NCBI RefSeq assembly: GCF_022419185.1
Contig: NZ_JAJOZK010000004.1
Span: forward strand, 62,001 to 126,000
From: Thermomonas flagellata
GTDB taxonomy: Bacteria; Pseudomonadota; Gammaproteobacteria; Xanthomonadales; Xanthomonadaceae
Reading direction: 5' to 3'
Length of the DNA: 64,000 nucleotides
Both the position numbers and the translations under genes were made by a program. Shown here piece by piece: positions 29,601 to 39,421 of the stretch; position 1 is the first letter of the stretch; every line of letters begins with the position of its first letter. The notes beneath the pieces were generated by a model. The model was not told the DNA's origin and ran no database searches. It saw nothing but the letters and a program-made list of their open reading frames with translations.

Positions 29601-29624
29601 AAACGCCGGGAGGGCCCGGCGTTT
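29601..29624. terminator. Bidirectional Rho-independent terminator after ettA
   Basis: Perfect 10-bp stem AAACGCCGGG / CCCGGCGTTT with a 4-nt loop lies 8 bp beyond the ettA stop. It starts with AAA and ends with TTT, so it works as a terminator on either strand. Read on the minus strand it ends the ettA transcript. Confidence 0.8.
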
Positions 29625-29632
29625 CGTCGACC

Positions 29633-31300
<1,668 letters not shown>

Positions 31301-31324
31301 GTCGGCTCCGGAAACGCGCGGGGG

Positions 31325-31376
31325 CGTGCCGTCGCGGGTCGCGACGGCACGAGGAGGACGGGATGCGGTGATTATA
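31325..31376 (-). promoter_or_regulatory. ettA promoter (-10) and structured 5' leader
   Basis: On the minus strand a perfect TATAAT hexamer (31376-31371) would start transcription near 31364. The leader then has a perfect 12-bp hairpin, CGTGCCGTCGCG / CGCGACGGCACG (31325-31351), ending 24 bp before the ettA ATG. No convincing -35 was found. The hairpin could adjust mRNA stability or initiation. Confidence 0.5.
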
Positions 31377-31508
31377 CGCCCCGCCCCGGCTGCGGGCCCG
31401 GCGGTGAATCCCGGCTGTCGCCGCCGGTCCGCGAGGGGATGCAGCCAGTGCCGGTTCAGACCGGATGGGCATGATCGACCCCGGGTCCACCTGCGAAGGA
31501 GAACGAGG

Positions 31509-31946
31509 ATGAAGCGCCCCCTGCTTGCCCTGGCCCTGCTGCCGCTGGCGTTCGCGCTGGTGGCCGCGCCGGTCGCCGCGCGCGACCACGACCATGACCG
31601 CGACGGCCGCCGCGACTACCGCGAATGGCGCGACGACCGCGGCTGGCACCGCGGGCCGCCGCCGAAGAAGGTGAAGTACGTGCGCGAGCGCGAAATCGTG
31701 TACCGCCCGGTCTACCCGCCAGTGGTCGAGCGAGTGGTGTACCGCCCGGCGCCGGCCCCGCGCTGGGTGATGGGCGTGCCGTACAACCGCTACTACGCCG
31801 GCCCGGTCTACGTGGTGAACGATTACAGCCTGTATCCGGTGCGGCGCCCGCCACCGGGCTACCACTGGGTGCGTGCCAGCAACGGCGACCTGCTGCTGGT
31901 GGCGATCACCACCGGCATCATCGCCGACATCCTGCTGCACCACTGA
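31509..31946 (+). CDS. RcnB-family periplasmic protein
   Basis: 145 residues. Signal peptide MKRPLLALALLPLAFALVAAPVAA then a His/Asp/Arg-rich stretch (RDHDHDRDGRRDYREW) and a Tyr/Pro/Val-rich domain with the RcnB pattern YNRYYAGPVYVVNDYSLYPVRRPPPGYHWVRASNGDLLLVAITTGIIADIL. RcnB in E. coli is a periplasmic protein for Ni/Co homeostasis, but most family members have no tested function, and no metal transporter is adjacent here. The ribosome-binding site (AAGGAG, about 31495) precedes ATG 31509. Followed by a terminator at 31971-31994. Confidence 0.8.
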   Translation: MKRPLLALALLPLAFALVAAPVAARDHDHDRDGRRDYREWRDDRGWHRGPPPKKVKYVREREIVYRPVYPPVVERVVYRPAPAPRWVMGVPYNRYYAGPVYVVNDYSLYPVRRPPPGYHWVRASNGDLLLVAITTGIIADILLHH

Positions 31947-31970
31947 CCGCGATCGCGGCGGCGGGCACGG

Positions 31971-31994
31971 CGAAGGCGCCTGCGGGCGCCTTCG
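31971..31994 (+). terminator. Rho-independent terminator after the rcnB-like gene
   Basis: Perfect 10-bp stem CGAAGGCGCC / GGCGCCTTCG with a 4-nt loop (TGCG), followed by TGCTTT. It lies between the rcnB-like stop and the convergent yeiH stop. Confidence 0.75.
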
Positions 31995-32020
31995 TGCTTT
32001 CGGTGAATCCGATCCTTGCT

Positions 32021-33064
32021 TCAGGACTGGTGCAGCAGCGCCTGCACCAGCAGGCTGCTGGCGGCCACCGCGAACCAGGTGCCCAGCCCCAGCAGCAGCG
32101 GCCGCGCGCCGGTGGCGGCCATCCGCCGCAGGTCGGCGGACAGCCCGATCGCGGTCAGGGCCAGCACGATCAGGAACTCCGCGGCCAGGTGCAGCGGCCC
32201 CAGCAGCGCGGCGGGCACCGGCCCGGCGCTGCGCAGCGCGGAAGCGACAAGGAAGCCGAGGATGAACCACGGCACGATCCCGCGCAGGTCCGGGCGGTCG
32301 CCGTCGCGGCCGCGCGCGCGCCACAGCTGCCAGCCGGCCAGGGCCAGGCAGATCGGGATGATCAGGGTGGCGCGCGCCAGCTTGACCACGGTGGCGATGT
32401 CGCCGGCCGCCTGCCCGTAGTGGTAGCCGGCGGCCACCACCGAGGAGGTGTCGTTGATCGCGGTGCCCGCCCACAGCCCGAAGCCGGCCTGGCTCAGGCC
32501 CAGCAGGTGCCCCAGCGGCGGGAACAGCAGCACCGCCACCAGGTTGAACAGGAAGATGGTGGACATCGCCAGCGCGGTGTCGTGCTCGTCCGGGCGCAGG
32601 ATCGGCGCCACCGCGGCGATCGCCGAGCCGCCGCAGATCGCGGTGCCGACCCCGATCAGGGTGCCCAGCACGTGGTGCACCTTCAGCAGCCGTGCCAGCG
32701 CCCACGCGGTCAGGAAGGCCACGCTCAGGGTGACCAGGGTGACCGCCAGCGAGGACAGCCCGGTCCGCAGCACCTGGTGCAGGTCCAGCCCGAATCCGAG
32801 CAGGATCACCGCCGCCTGCAGCAGGACCTTGCTGCTGAAGCGGATCCCCGGCGCGGTGCGCGCCGGCAGCGGCAGCGCATTGCGCACCCCCAGCCCGAGC
32901 ACGATCCCCAGCACCGCGCCGCCGACCAGCGGCAGCGCGCGGCCGAGGGCGAACGCGGCAGCCGCCAGCAGCAGGCTCAGCAGCAGGCCGGGCCACAGCG
33001 CCTCGGGGCGGGCGCGGGCGGCGCCGGTCGCGGCGGGCAGGGCGGGGAGGTCGGGGGTGGGCAT
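32021..33064 (-). CDS. yeiH: YeiH-family putative sulfate exporter
   Basis: 347 residues, about ten hydrophobic helices. Family motifs are present: GIRFSSKVLLQAAVILLGFGL, LGTLIGVGTAICGGSAIAAVAP and GLWAGTAINDTSSVVAAG. The family (UPF0324) is annotated as a sulfate or anion exporter; direct evidence for substrate is thin. Divergently transcribed with a LysR regulator 92 bp away, the usual arrangement. In this group the LysR partner is often of the CysB/YeiE type. Confidence 0.85.
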   Translation of the reverse strand: MPTPDLPALPAATGAARARPEALWPGLLLSLLLAAAAFALGRALPLVGGAVLGIVLGLGVRNALPLPARTAPGIRFSSKVLLQAAVILLGFGLDLHQVLRTGLSSLAVTLVTLSVAFLTAWALARLLKVHHVLGTLIGVGTAICGGSAIAAVAPILRPDEHDTALAMSTIFLFNLVAVLLFPPLGHLLGLSQAGFGLWAGTAINDTSSVVAAGYHYGQAAGDIATVVKLARATLIIPICLALAGWQLWRARGRDGDRPDLRGIVPWFILGFLVASALRSAGPVPAALLGPLHLAAEFLIVLALTAIGLSADLRRMAATGARPLLLGLGTWFAVAASSLLVQALLHQS

Positions 33065-33156
33065 GGCAGGCGCCGGAAGTGGGGAGGGCGCCAGTCTGGG
33101 ACGCCATGATCTTCATGAAAACTACGAATGGTTGATTTGGCTGATAAGCTTCCCTG
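33065..33156. promoter_or_regulatory. yeiH/lysR divergent promoter region
   Basis: 92-bp gap, less GC-rich in its second half. A perfect inverted repeat CATGA-TCT-TCATG lies at 33105-33117, a candidate LysR operator. AT-rich sequence 33118-33150 could hold the promoters for both genes. Confidence 0.5.
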
Positions 33157-34044
33157 ATGCGTTACCTGCCGCCCCGGCAACTGGACGTGTTCGTGCACGC
33201 CGCCGACAGCGGCAGCCTGCGCCGCGCCGCGGAACGCCTGCACCTGACCCAGCCGGCGGCGAGCATGGCCCTGGCGGAACTGGAGCGTGCGCTCGGCGGG
33301 CCGCTGTTCGCGCGGGTGCGCGGGCGGCTGCGCCTGAACCCGCGCGGGCAGCGCCTGCTGCCGCTGGCGCGCGAGCTGCTCGAGCGCCAGGCCGAACTGG
33401 TGCGCGCCGCGCACGACGAGACCGCGGTCGGCGGCGAGCTGCGGGTCGGCGCCAGCAACACGGTCGGCAACTACCTGATCGGCGAGCTGCTCGGCGGCTT
33501 CGTGCGCGCGCACCCGCAGGTGCAGCTGCGGCTGCAGGTCGGCAACACCGAGGCGATCCTGGCCGCGCTGGCCGAGCATCGGCTGGACGCGGCGTGCGTG
33601 GAAGGACCGGTGGCCGCGCCCACGCTCGCCAGCCATCCGTGGCGGCGCGACCGGCTGGTGGTCTGCGCCGCGCCCGACCATCCGCTCGCCCGGCGCCGGC
33701 GCCTGCGCGCGCAGGACTTCGCCGGGCAGCGCTGGATCCTGCGCGAGCGCGGCTCGGCCACCCGCCAGCTGGGCGAGCAGGCGCTGGCGGCCCTGCCGGC
33801 GCCCGCCGCGGTGCTGGAGCTGGACCAGACCGAGGCGGTCAAGCAGGCGGTCGCCGCCGGCCTGGGCCTGGCCTGGCTGCCGGAGGTGGCGGTGCGCGAT
33901 GCAGTCGCCTGCGGCCGCCTGCGCGTGCTGGCGACCCCGTTCCTCGCCCTGGAGCGCCAGCTACGGCTGGCGTGGCGGCGCGAGGACTACCGCAGCCCGG
34001 CGCTGGCGGCGCTGCTGGACGGCCTCGCCGCGGACGCGGCCTGA
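33157..34044 (+). CDS. LysR-family transcriptional regulator
   Basis: 295 residues. N-terminal winged helix-turn-helix: LDVFVHAADSGSLRRAAERLHLTQPAASMALAELERALGGPLFAR. The C-terminal ~200 residues form the effector-binding domain (VGASNTVGNYLIGELLGGF near residue 90; the ligand pocket looks like CysB/CbbR-type in the region LRLQVGNTEAI). It is divergent from yeiH, so it is its most likely regulator. The ATG at 33157 gives the standard LysR N-terminus. Confidence 0.92.
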   Translation: MRYLPPRQLDVFVHAADSGSLRRAAERLHLTQPAASMALAELERALGGPLFARVRGRLRLNPRGQRLLPLARELLERQAELVRAAHDETAVGGELRVGASNTVGNYLIGELLGGFVRAHPQVQLRLQVGNTEAILAALAEHRLDAACVEGPVAAPTLASHPWRRDRLVVCAAPDHPLARRRRLRAQDFAGQRWILRERGSATRQLGEQALAALPAPAAVLELDQTEAVKQAVAAGLGLAWLPEVAVRDAVACGRLRVLATPFLALERQLRLAWRREDYRSPALAALLDGLAADAA

Positions 34045-34125
34045 GCCCGGCCGCCGCCGGCGGCCGCGCTACAATCGCGCTCCCGCCGGCGGCCGCCCGC
34101 GCCGCGGCCCGCCCCCGGAGATCCG

Positions 34126-35394
34126 ATGTATTCCCGCGACTTGCGCATCGACACCTTCGACCCCGAGCTCGCGCGCGCGATCGCCGGCGAGGTCCGCCGC
34201 CAGGAGGACCACGTCGAGCTGATCGCCTCGGAGAATTACGCCAGCCCCCGGGTGATGGAGGCGCAGGGCAGCCAGCTCACCAACAAGTACGCGGAAGGCT
34301 ATCCCGGCAAGCGCTACTACGGCGGCTGCGAATACGTGGACATCGCCGAGCAATTGGCGATCGACCGCTGCAAGCAGCTGTTCGGCGCCGACTACGCCAA
34401 CGTGCAGCCGCATTCCGGCTCGCAGGCCAACCAGGCGGTGTATTTCGCGCTGCTCTCGCCGGGCGACACGATCCTCGGCATGTCGCTGGCGCACGGTGGC
34501 CACCTGACCCACGGCGCCAAGGTCAACGCCTCCGGCAAGCTGTTCAACGCGGTGCAGTACGGCGTCAACGATGCCGGCCTGATCGACTACGACGAAGTCG
34601 AGCGCCTCGCCCTGGAGCACCGGCCGAAGATGGTGGTGGCCGGTTTCTCCGCCTACTCGCAGGTGGTGGACTGGGCGCGCTTCCGCGCCATCGCCGACAA
34701 GGTGGGCGCGTACCTGTTCGTGGACATGGCGCACGTGGCCGGCCTGATCGCCGCCGGCGTGTATCCCAGCCCGCTGCCGCACGCCCACGTGGTGACCTCC
34801 ACCACCCACAAGACCCTGCGCGGCCCGCGCGGCGGGATCATCGTCGCCAGCCGCGCCGGCATGGGCGAGCAGGCGGAGGAACTGGAGAAGAAGCTGCAGT
34901 CGATCGTCTTCCCCGGCATCCAGGGCGGTCCGTTGATGCACGTGATCGCGGCCAAGGCGGTGGCGTTCAAGGAGGCGCTGGAGCCGGAGTTCCGCGACTA
35001 CCAGCAGCAGGTGGTGAAGAACGCGCAGGCGATGGCGCAGGTCATCCAGGCGCGCGGCTACAAGATCGTCTCCGGCGGCACCTGCAACCACCTGATGCTG
35101 GTCGATCTGATCGGCAAGGACGTCTCCGGCAAGCAGGCCGAGGAGGCGCTCGGCCGCGCCCACATCACCGTGAACAAGAACTCGGTGCCGAACGACCCGC
35201 GCAAGCCGTTCGTCACCTCCGGCCTGCGCATCGGCACCCCCGCGGTCACCACCCGCGGCTACAAGGAGCCCGAGTGCGTGGCGCTCGCGCACTGGATCTG
35301 CGACGTCCTCGACGCCCCCGACAACGAGGAGGTGATCGCCGGCGTGCGCGCCAATGTCGAACTGCAGTGCCGCCAGTTCCCCGTCTACCGCTGA
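34126..35394 (+). CDS. glyA: Serine hydroxymethyltransferase
   Basis: PLP enzyme that converts serine plus tetrahydrofolate to glycine plus 5,10-methylene-THF. 422 residues. Signatures: [16 protein letters not shown] near residue 57, [10 protein letters not shown], and the PLP-lysine motif [16 protein letters not shown] around residue 235. Start ATG 34126 and RBS GGAG fit. A TACAAT -10-like hexamer lies at about 34070. First gene of the glyA-tonB-like-nrdR-ribD run. Confidence 0.97.
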   Translation: MYSRDLRIDTFDPELARAIAGEVRRQEDHVELIASENYASPRVMEAQGSQLTNKYAEGYPGKRYYGGCEYVDIAEQLAIDRCKQLFGADYANVQPHSGSQANQAVYFALLSPGDTILGMSLAHGGHLTHGAKVNASGKLFNAVQYGVNDAGLIDYDEVERLALEHRPKMVVAGFSAYSQVVDWARFRAIADKVGAYLFVDMAHVAGLIAAGVYPSPLPHAHVVTSTTHKTLRGPRGGIIVASRAGMGEQAEELEKKLQSIVFPGIQGGPLMHVIAAKAVAFKEALEPEFRDYQQQVVKNAQAMAQVIQARGYKIVSGGTCNHLMLVDLIGKDVSGKQAEEALGRAHITVNKNSVPNDPRKPFVTSGLRIGTPAVTTRGYKEPECVALAHWICDVLDAPDNEEVIAGVRANVELQCRQFPVYR

Positions 35395-35405
35395 GGACCC
35401 CCGCC

Positions 35406-35936
35406 ATGCCCGCGATCCGCTTGACTGCCGCCCTCGCCCTGCTGCTGCCGCTGGCCGCGCACGCCGCCGAGCCGCGCCTGAGCAGCAACACCGACTACAG
35501 CGCGCCCGGCGCGCGCGACCTGCCGGTCACCTGCAAGCCGGGCGACGCCCAGCCGTTCGCCGGCAAGACCATGGGCGAGGTGTTCGGCGAGGCCTGGCCG
35601 GCGACCCCGGCCGCCACCACTTCGCACACCCCGCCCAAGGTGCTGACCCGCAGCAAGCTGGTGCCGCCGCGCGGGCTGGAGGGCAAGCCGGCCACCGTGG
35701 TGGTGGCGGTGCTGGTCGGCGCCGACGGCAGGGGCCTCGCCGAGGAGGCGGTGTGCATGAGCGACGCGGCGTTCGCCACCGCCGCCAAGCGCGTCCTGCG
35801 CAATTCCACTTACGAGCCGGCGCGGGTCGACGGGCAGGCGGTCACCAGCGTGCTGGCGGTGCCGATCGTGTTCCGCCCCGGCAAGCGCGGCGGCGGCAGC
35901 GAGGGTGGCGGCGGCGGCAACAGCGACCAGGAGTGA
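35406..35936 (+). CDS. TonB C-terminal-domain-like periplasmic protein
   Basis: 176 residues. Signal peptide MPAIRLTAALALLLPLAAHA (cleavage after AHA). The C-terminal ~75 residues (ATVVVAVLVGADGRGLAEEAVCMSDAAFATAAKRVLRNSTYEPARVDGQAV split here in the order of a TonB-C fold) resemble the energy-transducer C-terminus, but there is no N-terminal membrane anchor or Pro-rich spacer, so it is not a classical TonB. Gly-rich tail follows. It is 11 bp from glyA and 18 bp before nrdR, so in the same operon. Function unknown. Confidence 0.6.
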   Translation: MPAIRLTAALALLLPLAAHAAEPRLSSNTDYSAPGARDLPVTCKPGDAQPFAGKTMGEVFGEAWPATPAATTSHTPPKVLTRSKLVPPRGLEGKPATVVVAVLVGADGRGLAEEAVCMSDAAFATAAKRVLRNSTYEPARVDGQAVTSVLAVPIVFRPGKRGGGSEGGGGGNSDQE

Positions 35937-35954
35937 GCGCGGCCGGCCGGCGCG

Positions 35955-36488
35955 ATGCACTGCCCGTTCTGCCAGCACGCCGACACCCGCGTGGTCGACT
36001 CGCGGGTCAGCGATGACGGCGCCAGCGTCCGCCGCCGGCGCGCCTGCGAGGCCTGCGGCGAGCGTTTCTCCACCGTCGAGACCATCGACCTCAAGCTGCC
36101 GGCCATCATCAAGAGCGACCAGCGCCGCGAGCCGTTCGACGCGCGCAAGTTGCGCGCCGGCTTCGACCGCGCCCTGCAGAAGCGGCCGGTGGCGGAGGAG
36201 GACGTGGAGCGCGCCGTGCACGCGGTGGTGCACGCGGTGCGCATGAGCGGCGAGCGCGAGCTGCCCGCGCGCCGGGTCGGCGAGCTGGTGATGGAGCAGC
36301 TGCGCAAGCTCGACCACGTCGGCTACGTGCGCTTCGCCTCGGTGTACCGGCGCTTCGAGGACGTTGCCGACTTCCGCGAGGAGCTCGACCGCCTCGAGCG
36401 CGAGTTGCCGGGCGAGGCCCAGCTGCCGCTGCTGGAGGATGCCCCCGCCGCGGCCGCGCGCGGCCCCGAGCGGCCGCGCCGGCGATGA
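35955..36488 (+). CDS. nrdR: Transcriptional repressor NrdR
   Basis: 177 residues, standard length plus a longer C-terminal tail. Zinc ribbon [17 protein letters not shown]…[10 protein letters not shown] (four Cys: C3, C6, C31, C34) binds DNA (NrdR boxes of ribonucleotide-reductase genes) and the ATP-cone domain ([27 protein letters not shown] onwards) senses ATP/dATP. The conserved location between glyA and ribD supports the call. Overlaps ribD by 4 bp. Confidence 0.97.
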   Translation: MHCPFCQHADTRVVDSRVSDDGASVRRRRACEACGERFSTVETIDLKLPAIIKSDQRREPFDARKLRAGFDRALQKRPVAEEDVERAVHAVVHAVRMSGERELPARRVGELVMEQLRKLDHVGYVRFASVYRRFEDVADFREELDRLERELPGEAQLPLLEDAPAAAARGPERPRRR

Positions 36489-37603
36489 GCTTCTCCGCCG
36501 CCGACCATGCGCTGATGGCGCGCGCCCTGCGCCTGGCCGAGCGCGGCGCCTTCACCACCCGCCCGAACCCGATGGTCGGCTGCGTGATCGCGCGCGACGG
36601 CGCGGTGCTCGGCGAGGGCTGGCACCAGCGCAAGGGCGGGCCGCATGCGGAGGTGTTCGCCCTGCGCGCGGCCGGCGCGGCCGCGCGCGGGGCCACTGCC
36701 TACGTCACCCTCGAACCCTGCGCCCACCACGGCAGCACCCCGCCGTGCGCGGACGCACTGGTGGCGGCTGGGGTGGCGCGGGTGGTGGCGGCCATCCGCG
36801 ATCCGTTCCCGCAGGTGGACGGCGCCGGGTTCGAACGCCTGCGCGCGGCCGGGATCGCAGTCGAGTCCGGACTGATGCAGGCCCAGGCGCGCGAACTCAA
36901 CCGCGGCTTCCTGTCGCGCATCGAGCGCGGCCGCCCGTGGCTGCGGCTGAAGCTGGCGATGAGCCTGGACGGCCGCACCGCGCTGGCCAGCGGCGAATCG
37001 CAGTGGATCAGCGGCGCGGCCTCGCGCCGCGACGTGCAGCGCTGGCGCGCGCGCAGCGGCGCGCTGCTGACCGGCGCCGGCACCGTGCTGGCCGACGACC
37101 CGCAGTTCACCGTCCGGCTGGACGGAGACGAGGAAGTGGTGCCGCCGCTGCGGGTGGTGCTCGATGCGCAGCTGCGCTCGCTCGCGCGCGCACGGGTGCG
37201 CGACGGCGCGGCGCCCACCCTGTACCTGCACGCGCCCGATGCCGTCGTGCCGCCCGGCGTCGCGGCCGCCAACGTGGAATTCGCCGCGGTGGCGTTGCGC
37301 GGCGGCCGCCTCGACCTCGACGCCGTGCTGCGCCTGCTGGCCGCGCGCGGCGTCAACGAGGTGCAGGTGGAGGCCGGCCCGACCCTCGCCGGCGCCTTCC
37401 TCGGTGCCGGCCTGGTCGACGAACTGCTGCTCTACGTCGCCCCGGTTCTGCTCGGCGAGGACGCCCGCCCGCTGTTCGCCGGCCTCTCGGTCGAGCGCAT
37501 GGCGCAGCGCTTCCAGCTGCGGATCGTCGAATCGCTCGCGCTCGGCGACGACCTGCGCCTGCGCCTGCAGCCGCATGCCGATGGTCAGGGGCAGTCCGGT
37601 TGA
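36485..37603 (+). CDS. ribD: Bifunctional pyrimidine deaminase/reductase RibD
   Basis: Second and third steps of riboflavin synthesis. 372 residues. N-terminal deaminase domain: HAEVFAL (zinc His and Glu, around residue 55) and [15 protein letters not shown] (Cys ligands, around residue 79). C-terminal reductase domain with [18 protein letters not shown] and a late [14 protein letters not shown]. Its riboswitch-controlled partners start after a toxin-antitoxin insertion (37707-38386). Confidence 0.95.
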   Translation: MSFSAADHALMARALRLAERGAFTTRPNPMVGCVIARDGAVLGEGWHQRKGGPHAEVFALRAAGAAARGATAYVTLEPCAHHGSTPPCADALVAAGVARVVAAIRDPFPQVDGAGFERLRAAGIAVESGLMQAQARELNRGFLSRIERGRPWLRLKLAMSLDGRTALASGESQWISGAASRRDVQRWRARSGALLTGAGTVLADDPQFTVRLDGDEEVVPPLRVVLDAQLRSLARARVRDGAAPTLYLHAPDAVVPPGVAAANVEFAAVALRGGRLDLDAVLRLLAARGVNEVQVEAGPTLAGAFLGAGLVDELLLYVAPVLLGEDARPLFAGLSVERMAQRFQLRIVESLALGDDLRLRLQPHADGQGQSG

Positions 37604-37706
37604 GCGGTCTGCGCGCTCTGGCCCCAGAAGCACACGATGGGCGAGTGGAGGCATTGCGCGGATGCATGCCGCCTGCATGCTGTTCAATCAGGGCAGTCTT
37701 TGCTGC
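37604..37706. other. ribD-vapC convergent gap
   Basis: 103 bp between converging genes, less GC-rich than the flanks. A short inverted repeat GGCAG…CTGCC near 37693-37708 could be a weak terminator. No other structure seen. Confidence 0.3.
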
Positions 37707-38135
37707 CTAACCGCGCTCGGTGCTCCATGGATCAATCACGGTCAGCCCGGCGGTCCGGAACGGCGTGGCATCACGGGTCGCCACCAGCAGGCCATGGGTG
37801 CTTGTGACAGCAGCGATGAGCGCATCGGCCGTCGCGATCGGGCTGCCGGCACGCCGGGCGGCGAGCAGCACGTCTGCATACGCTTGGGTGCAGGACAGGT
37901 CGAACGGCAGCACGCGCCCGGTGAAGAGCGGCAGCACCTCGCGCTCGACGGTCACATGCAGCCTGTCGCGACGCCTGCCTTTCGGCAGCAGCGCCACCCC
38001 AGCGCGCAGTTCGGCCACCGTGATACTTGACAGGTACAGCGTTTCCAGCGGCTGGGCGTCCAGCCAGGCGATGACGCCGGCGTCGGGTGCGGGCCGCAAT
38101 GGTTCCGACACGACGTTGGTGTCCAGCAGGATCAT
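37707..38135 (-). CDS. VapC/FitB-type PIN toxin
   Basis: 142 residues. MILLDTNVVSEPLRPAPD carries the first catalytic Asp. The Glu in TVAELRAGV (about residue 42), a Asp/Ala in PIATADALIAA and a late LVATRDATPF complete the PIN acidic set. RNase toxin of the FitB-like group (VapBC family). ATG 38135 overlaps the stop of the antitoxin (ATGA). It runs opposite to the flanking riboflavin genes. Confidence 0.85.
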   Translation of the reverse strand: MILLDTNVVSEPLRPAPDAGVIAWLDAQPLETLYLSSITVAELRAGVALLPKGRRRDRLHVTVEREVLPLFTGRVLPFDLSCTQAYADVLLAARRAGSPIATADALIAAVTSTHGLLVATRDATPFRTAGLTVIDPWSTERG

Positions 38136-38386
38136 TCCAAGCGTGCCGCCCGGGCCGGACTGTTGCCACGCATGCTCCTAAGGGCGGTAACCTCGGCTTC
38201 GCTGACCCCGGCCTTGCGACCGGCCGCGGCGAGTCGGGAGCCCAGTTCGACCCGCCTGCGCGGACGCACTGCCGCCTCCAGGATCTCGCGCAGCTCGGCT
38301 TCGACGCTACGCCCGTGCCGCATGGCGCGTGCACGGATCGCGCGGTGCACCTCCTCAGGCAGATTTCGGATGGTCACGGAGCGCAT
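38132..38386 (-). CDS. FitA/VapB-like RHH antitoxin
   Basis: 84 residues. Ribbon-helix-helix DNA-binding domain: MRSVTIRNLPEEVHRAIRARAMRHGRSVEAELREILEAAV is nearly the FitA consensus. The C-terminal half (ELGSRLAAAGRKAGVSEAEV) binds the toxin. An ATG at 38404 would add six residues (MARTPT), but 38386 fits the family start. The palindrome at 38417-38433 is the likely operator. Confidence 0.85.
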   Translation of the reverse strand: MRSVTIRNLPEEVHRAIRARAMRHGRSVEAELREILEAAVRPRRRVELGSRLAAAGRKAGVSEAEVTALRSMRGNSPARAARLE

Positions 38387-38416
38387 CGTAGGGGTTCTCG
38401 CCATGCCGGGTTGATT

Positions 38417-38433
38417 GCAATTTAGCAAATTGC
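38417..38433. promoter_or_regulatory. 7-3-7 palindromic operator of the FitAB-type pair
   Basis: Perfect inverted repeat GCAATTT-AGC-AAATTGC, 30 bp before the antitoxin ATG (38386), in an AT-rich island. Geometry matches the operator at 29523-29539. Ribbon-helix-helix antitoxins bind such sites. Confidence 0.65.
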
Positions 38434-38576
38434 CATCGCGCCGCGGATGACCGCTGAGGCGTTTGCGTTCGCTGATCCCCCGCCGGCGTGCCGGCAGGTT
38501 TGCGCCATGTCCGGGTCCGCGCCGCGCAGTGCTAGACTTCCCGGGCCGGTTCGCCGGCACCACATCATTCACGAAA

Positions 38577-38743
38577 CGTCTTCAGGGCGGGGTGGAAGTC
38601 CCCACCGGCGGTAGGCGCGGCGTTCCCTCGGCGAGGGGCGGCCCGCGCGAGCCCGCGAGCGCTTCCCGGCCGGGCCGGCGGGAAGGTCAGCAGACCCGGT
38701 CGCAGGCCGGGGCCGACGGTCACAGTCCGGAAGGAAGAAGACG
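38577..38743 (+). ncRNA. FMN riboswitch (RFN element)
   Basis: All the hallmark blocks of the RFN element are in order: CTTCAGGGCGGGGTGGAAG at the 5' end, CCCCACCGGCGGTA, then GAGCCCGCGAGC, GTCAGCAGACCCGGT, GGCCGACGGTCACAGTCCGG and GGAAGAAGACG. The closing P1 helix pairs CGTCTTC (38577-38583) with GAAGACG (38737-38743). It precedes ribE by ~75 nt. Binding of FMN is expected to lower expression of ribE-ribB-ribH and perhaps nusB and thiL. A TAGACT hexamer (38533-38538) could be the -10 of the rib promoter. Confidence 0.95.
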
Positions 38744-38747
38744 CACC

Positions 38748-38808
38748 CGCGCGGCCTCCGCCGCGCGTCTGCGCGCGCCTTGCGGGCGTTTCCCGTGCCA
38801 TGCGGGAG
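38748..38808 (+). promoter_or_regulatory. Expression platform: candidate SD-sequestering hairpin upstream of ribE
   Basis: Two stem-loops follow the aptamer. The first, CGCGCGG/CCGCGCG (38748-38767), lacks a T-run. In the second, TCCCG (38791-38795) pairs with CGGGA (38803-38807), covering the GGGAG Shine-Dalgarno of ribE (38804-38808; ATG at 38819). This suggests control at translation initiation, not at a terminator. Confidence 0.5.
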
Positions 38809-38818
38809 ACTTGTGGAC

Positions 38819-39421
38819 ATGTTCACAGGATTGATCGAGGGCGTCGGCGCGCTGCGCGCGCGCGAGGTGCGCGGCGGCGATGCGCGCCTGGTGGTCGAGG
38901 CCGGCACGCTGCCCTTCGAGGACGTGCGGCTGGGCGAGAGCATCGCAATCAACGGCTGCTGCCTGACCGTGGTCGAATTCGATGCGCGCAGCTTCGCGGT
39001 GGATGCCTCCAACGAGACGCTGGCGCTGACCACGCTGGGGCGGCTGCCGCTCGGCGCGCCGCTGAACCTGGAGCGCGCGCTGCGGCCGTCCGACCGCCTC
39101 GGCGGGCACCTGGTCAGCGGCCACGTGGACGGGCTGGGCGAGGCGGAGTCCTGCTGGGAGGACGCGCGCGCGGTGCGCTGGCGCTTCTCCGCGCCGCGCG
39201 GGCTCTTGCGCTACATCGCGCACAAGGGCTCGGTGTGCGTGGACGGCGTCAGCCTGACCGTGAACGCCGTGGACGAGGCCGGCTTCGAGGTCGCGCTGGT
39301 CCCGCACACGGTGGTGCACACCGCCTTCCACGCCCTGCGCGTCGGCGCGGCGGTCAACCTCGAGGTGGACCTGCTGGCGCGCTATCTGGAACGCCTGCGG
39401 CAGACGGAGGGCTGGGCATGA
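38819..39421 (+). CDS. ribE: Riboflavin synthase alpha chain
   Basis: Dismutates two 6,7-dimethyl-8-ribityllumazine molecules to riboflavin. 200 residues. MFTGLIEGVGAL is the universal start, and ATG 38819 was chosen for that. Two repeated lumazine-binding barrels: SIAINGCCLTVVEF and, about 95 residues on, SVCVDGVSLTVNAV; the ligand motif GHLVSGHVDG is also present. First gene after the riboswitch. Overlaps ribB by 4 bp. Confidence 0.96.
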   Translation: MFTGLIEGVGALRAREVRGGDARLVVEAGTLPFEDVRLGESIAINGCCLTVVEFDARSFAVDASNETLALTTLGRLPLGAPLNLERALRPSDRLGGHLVSGHVDGLGEAESCWEDARAVRWRFSAPRGLLRYIAHKGSVCVDGVSLTVNAVDEAGFEVALVPHTVVHTAFHALRVGAAVNLEVDLLARYLERLRQTEGWA

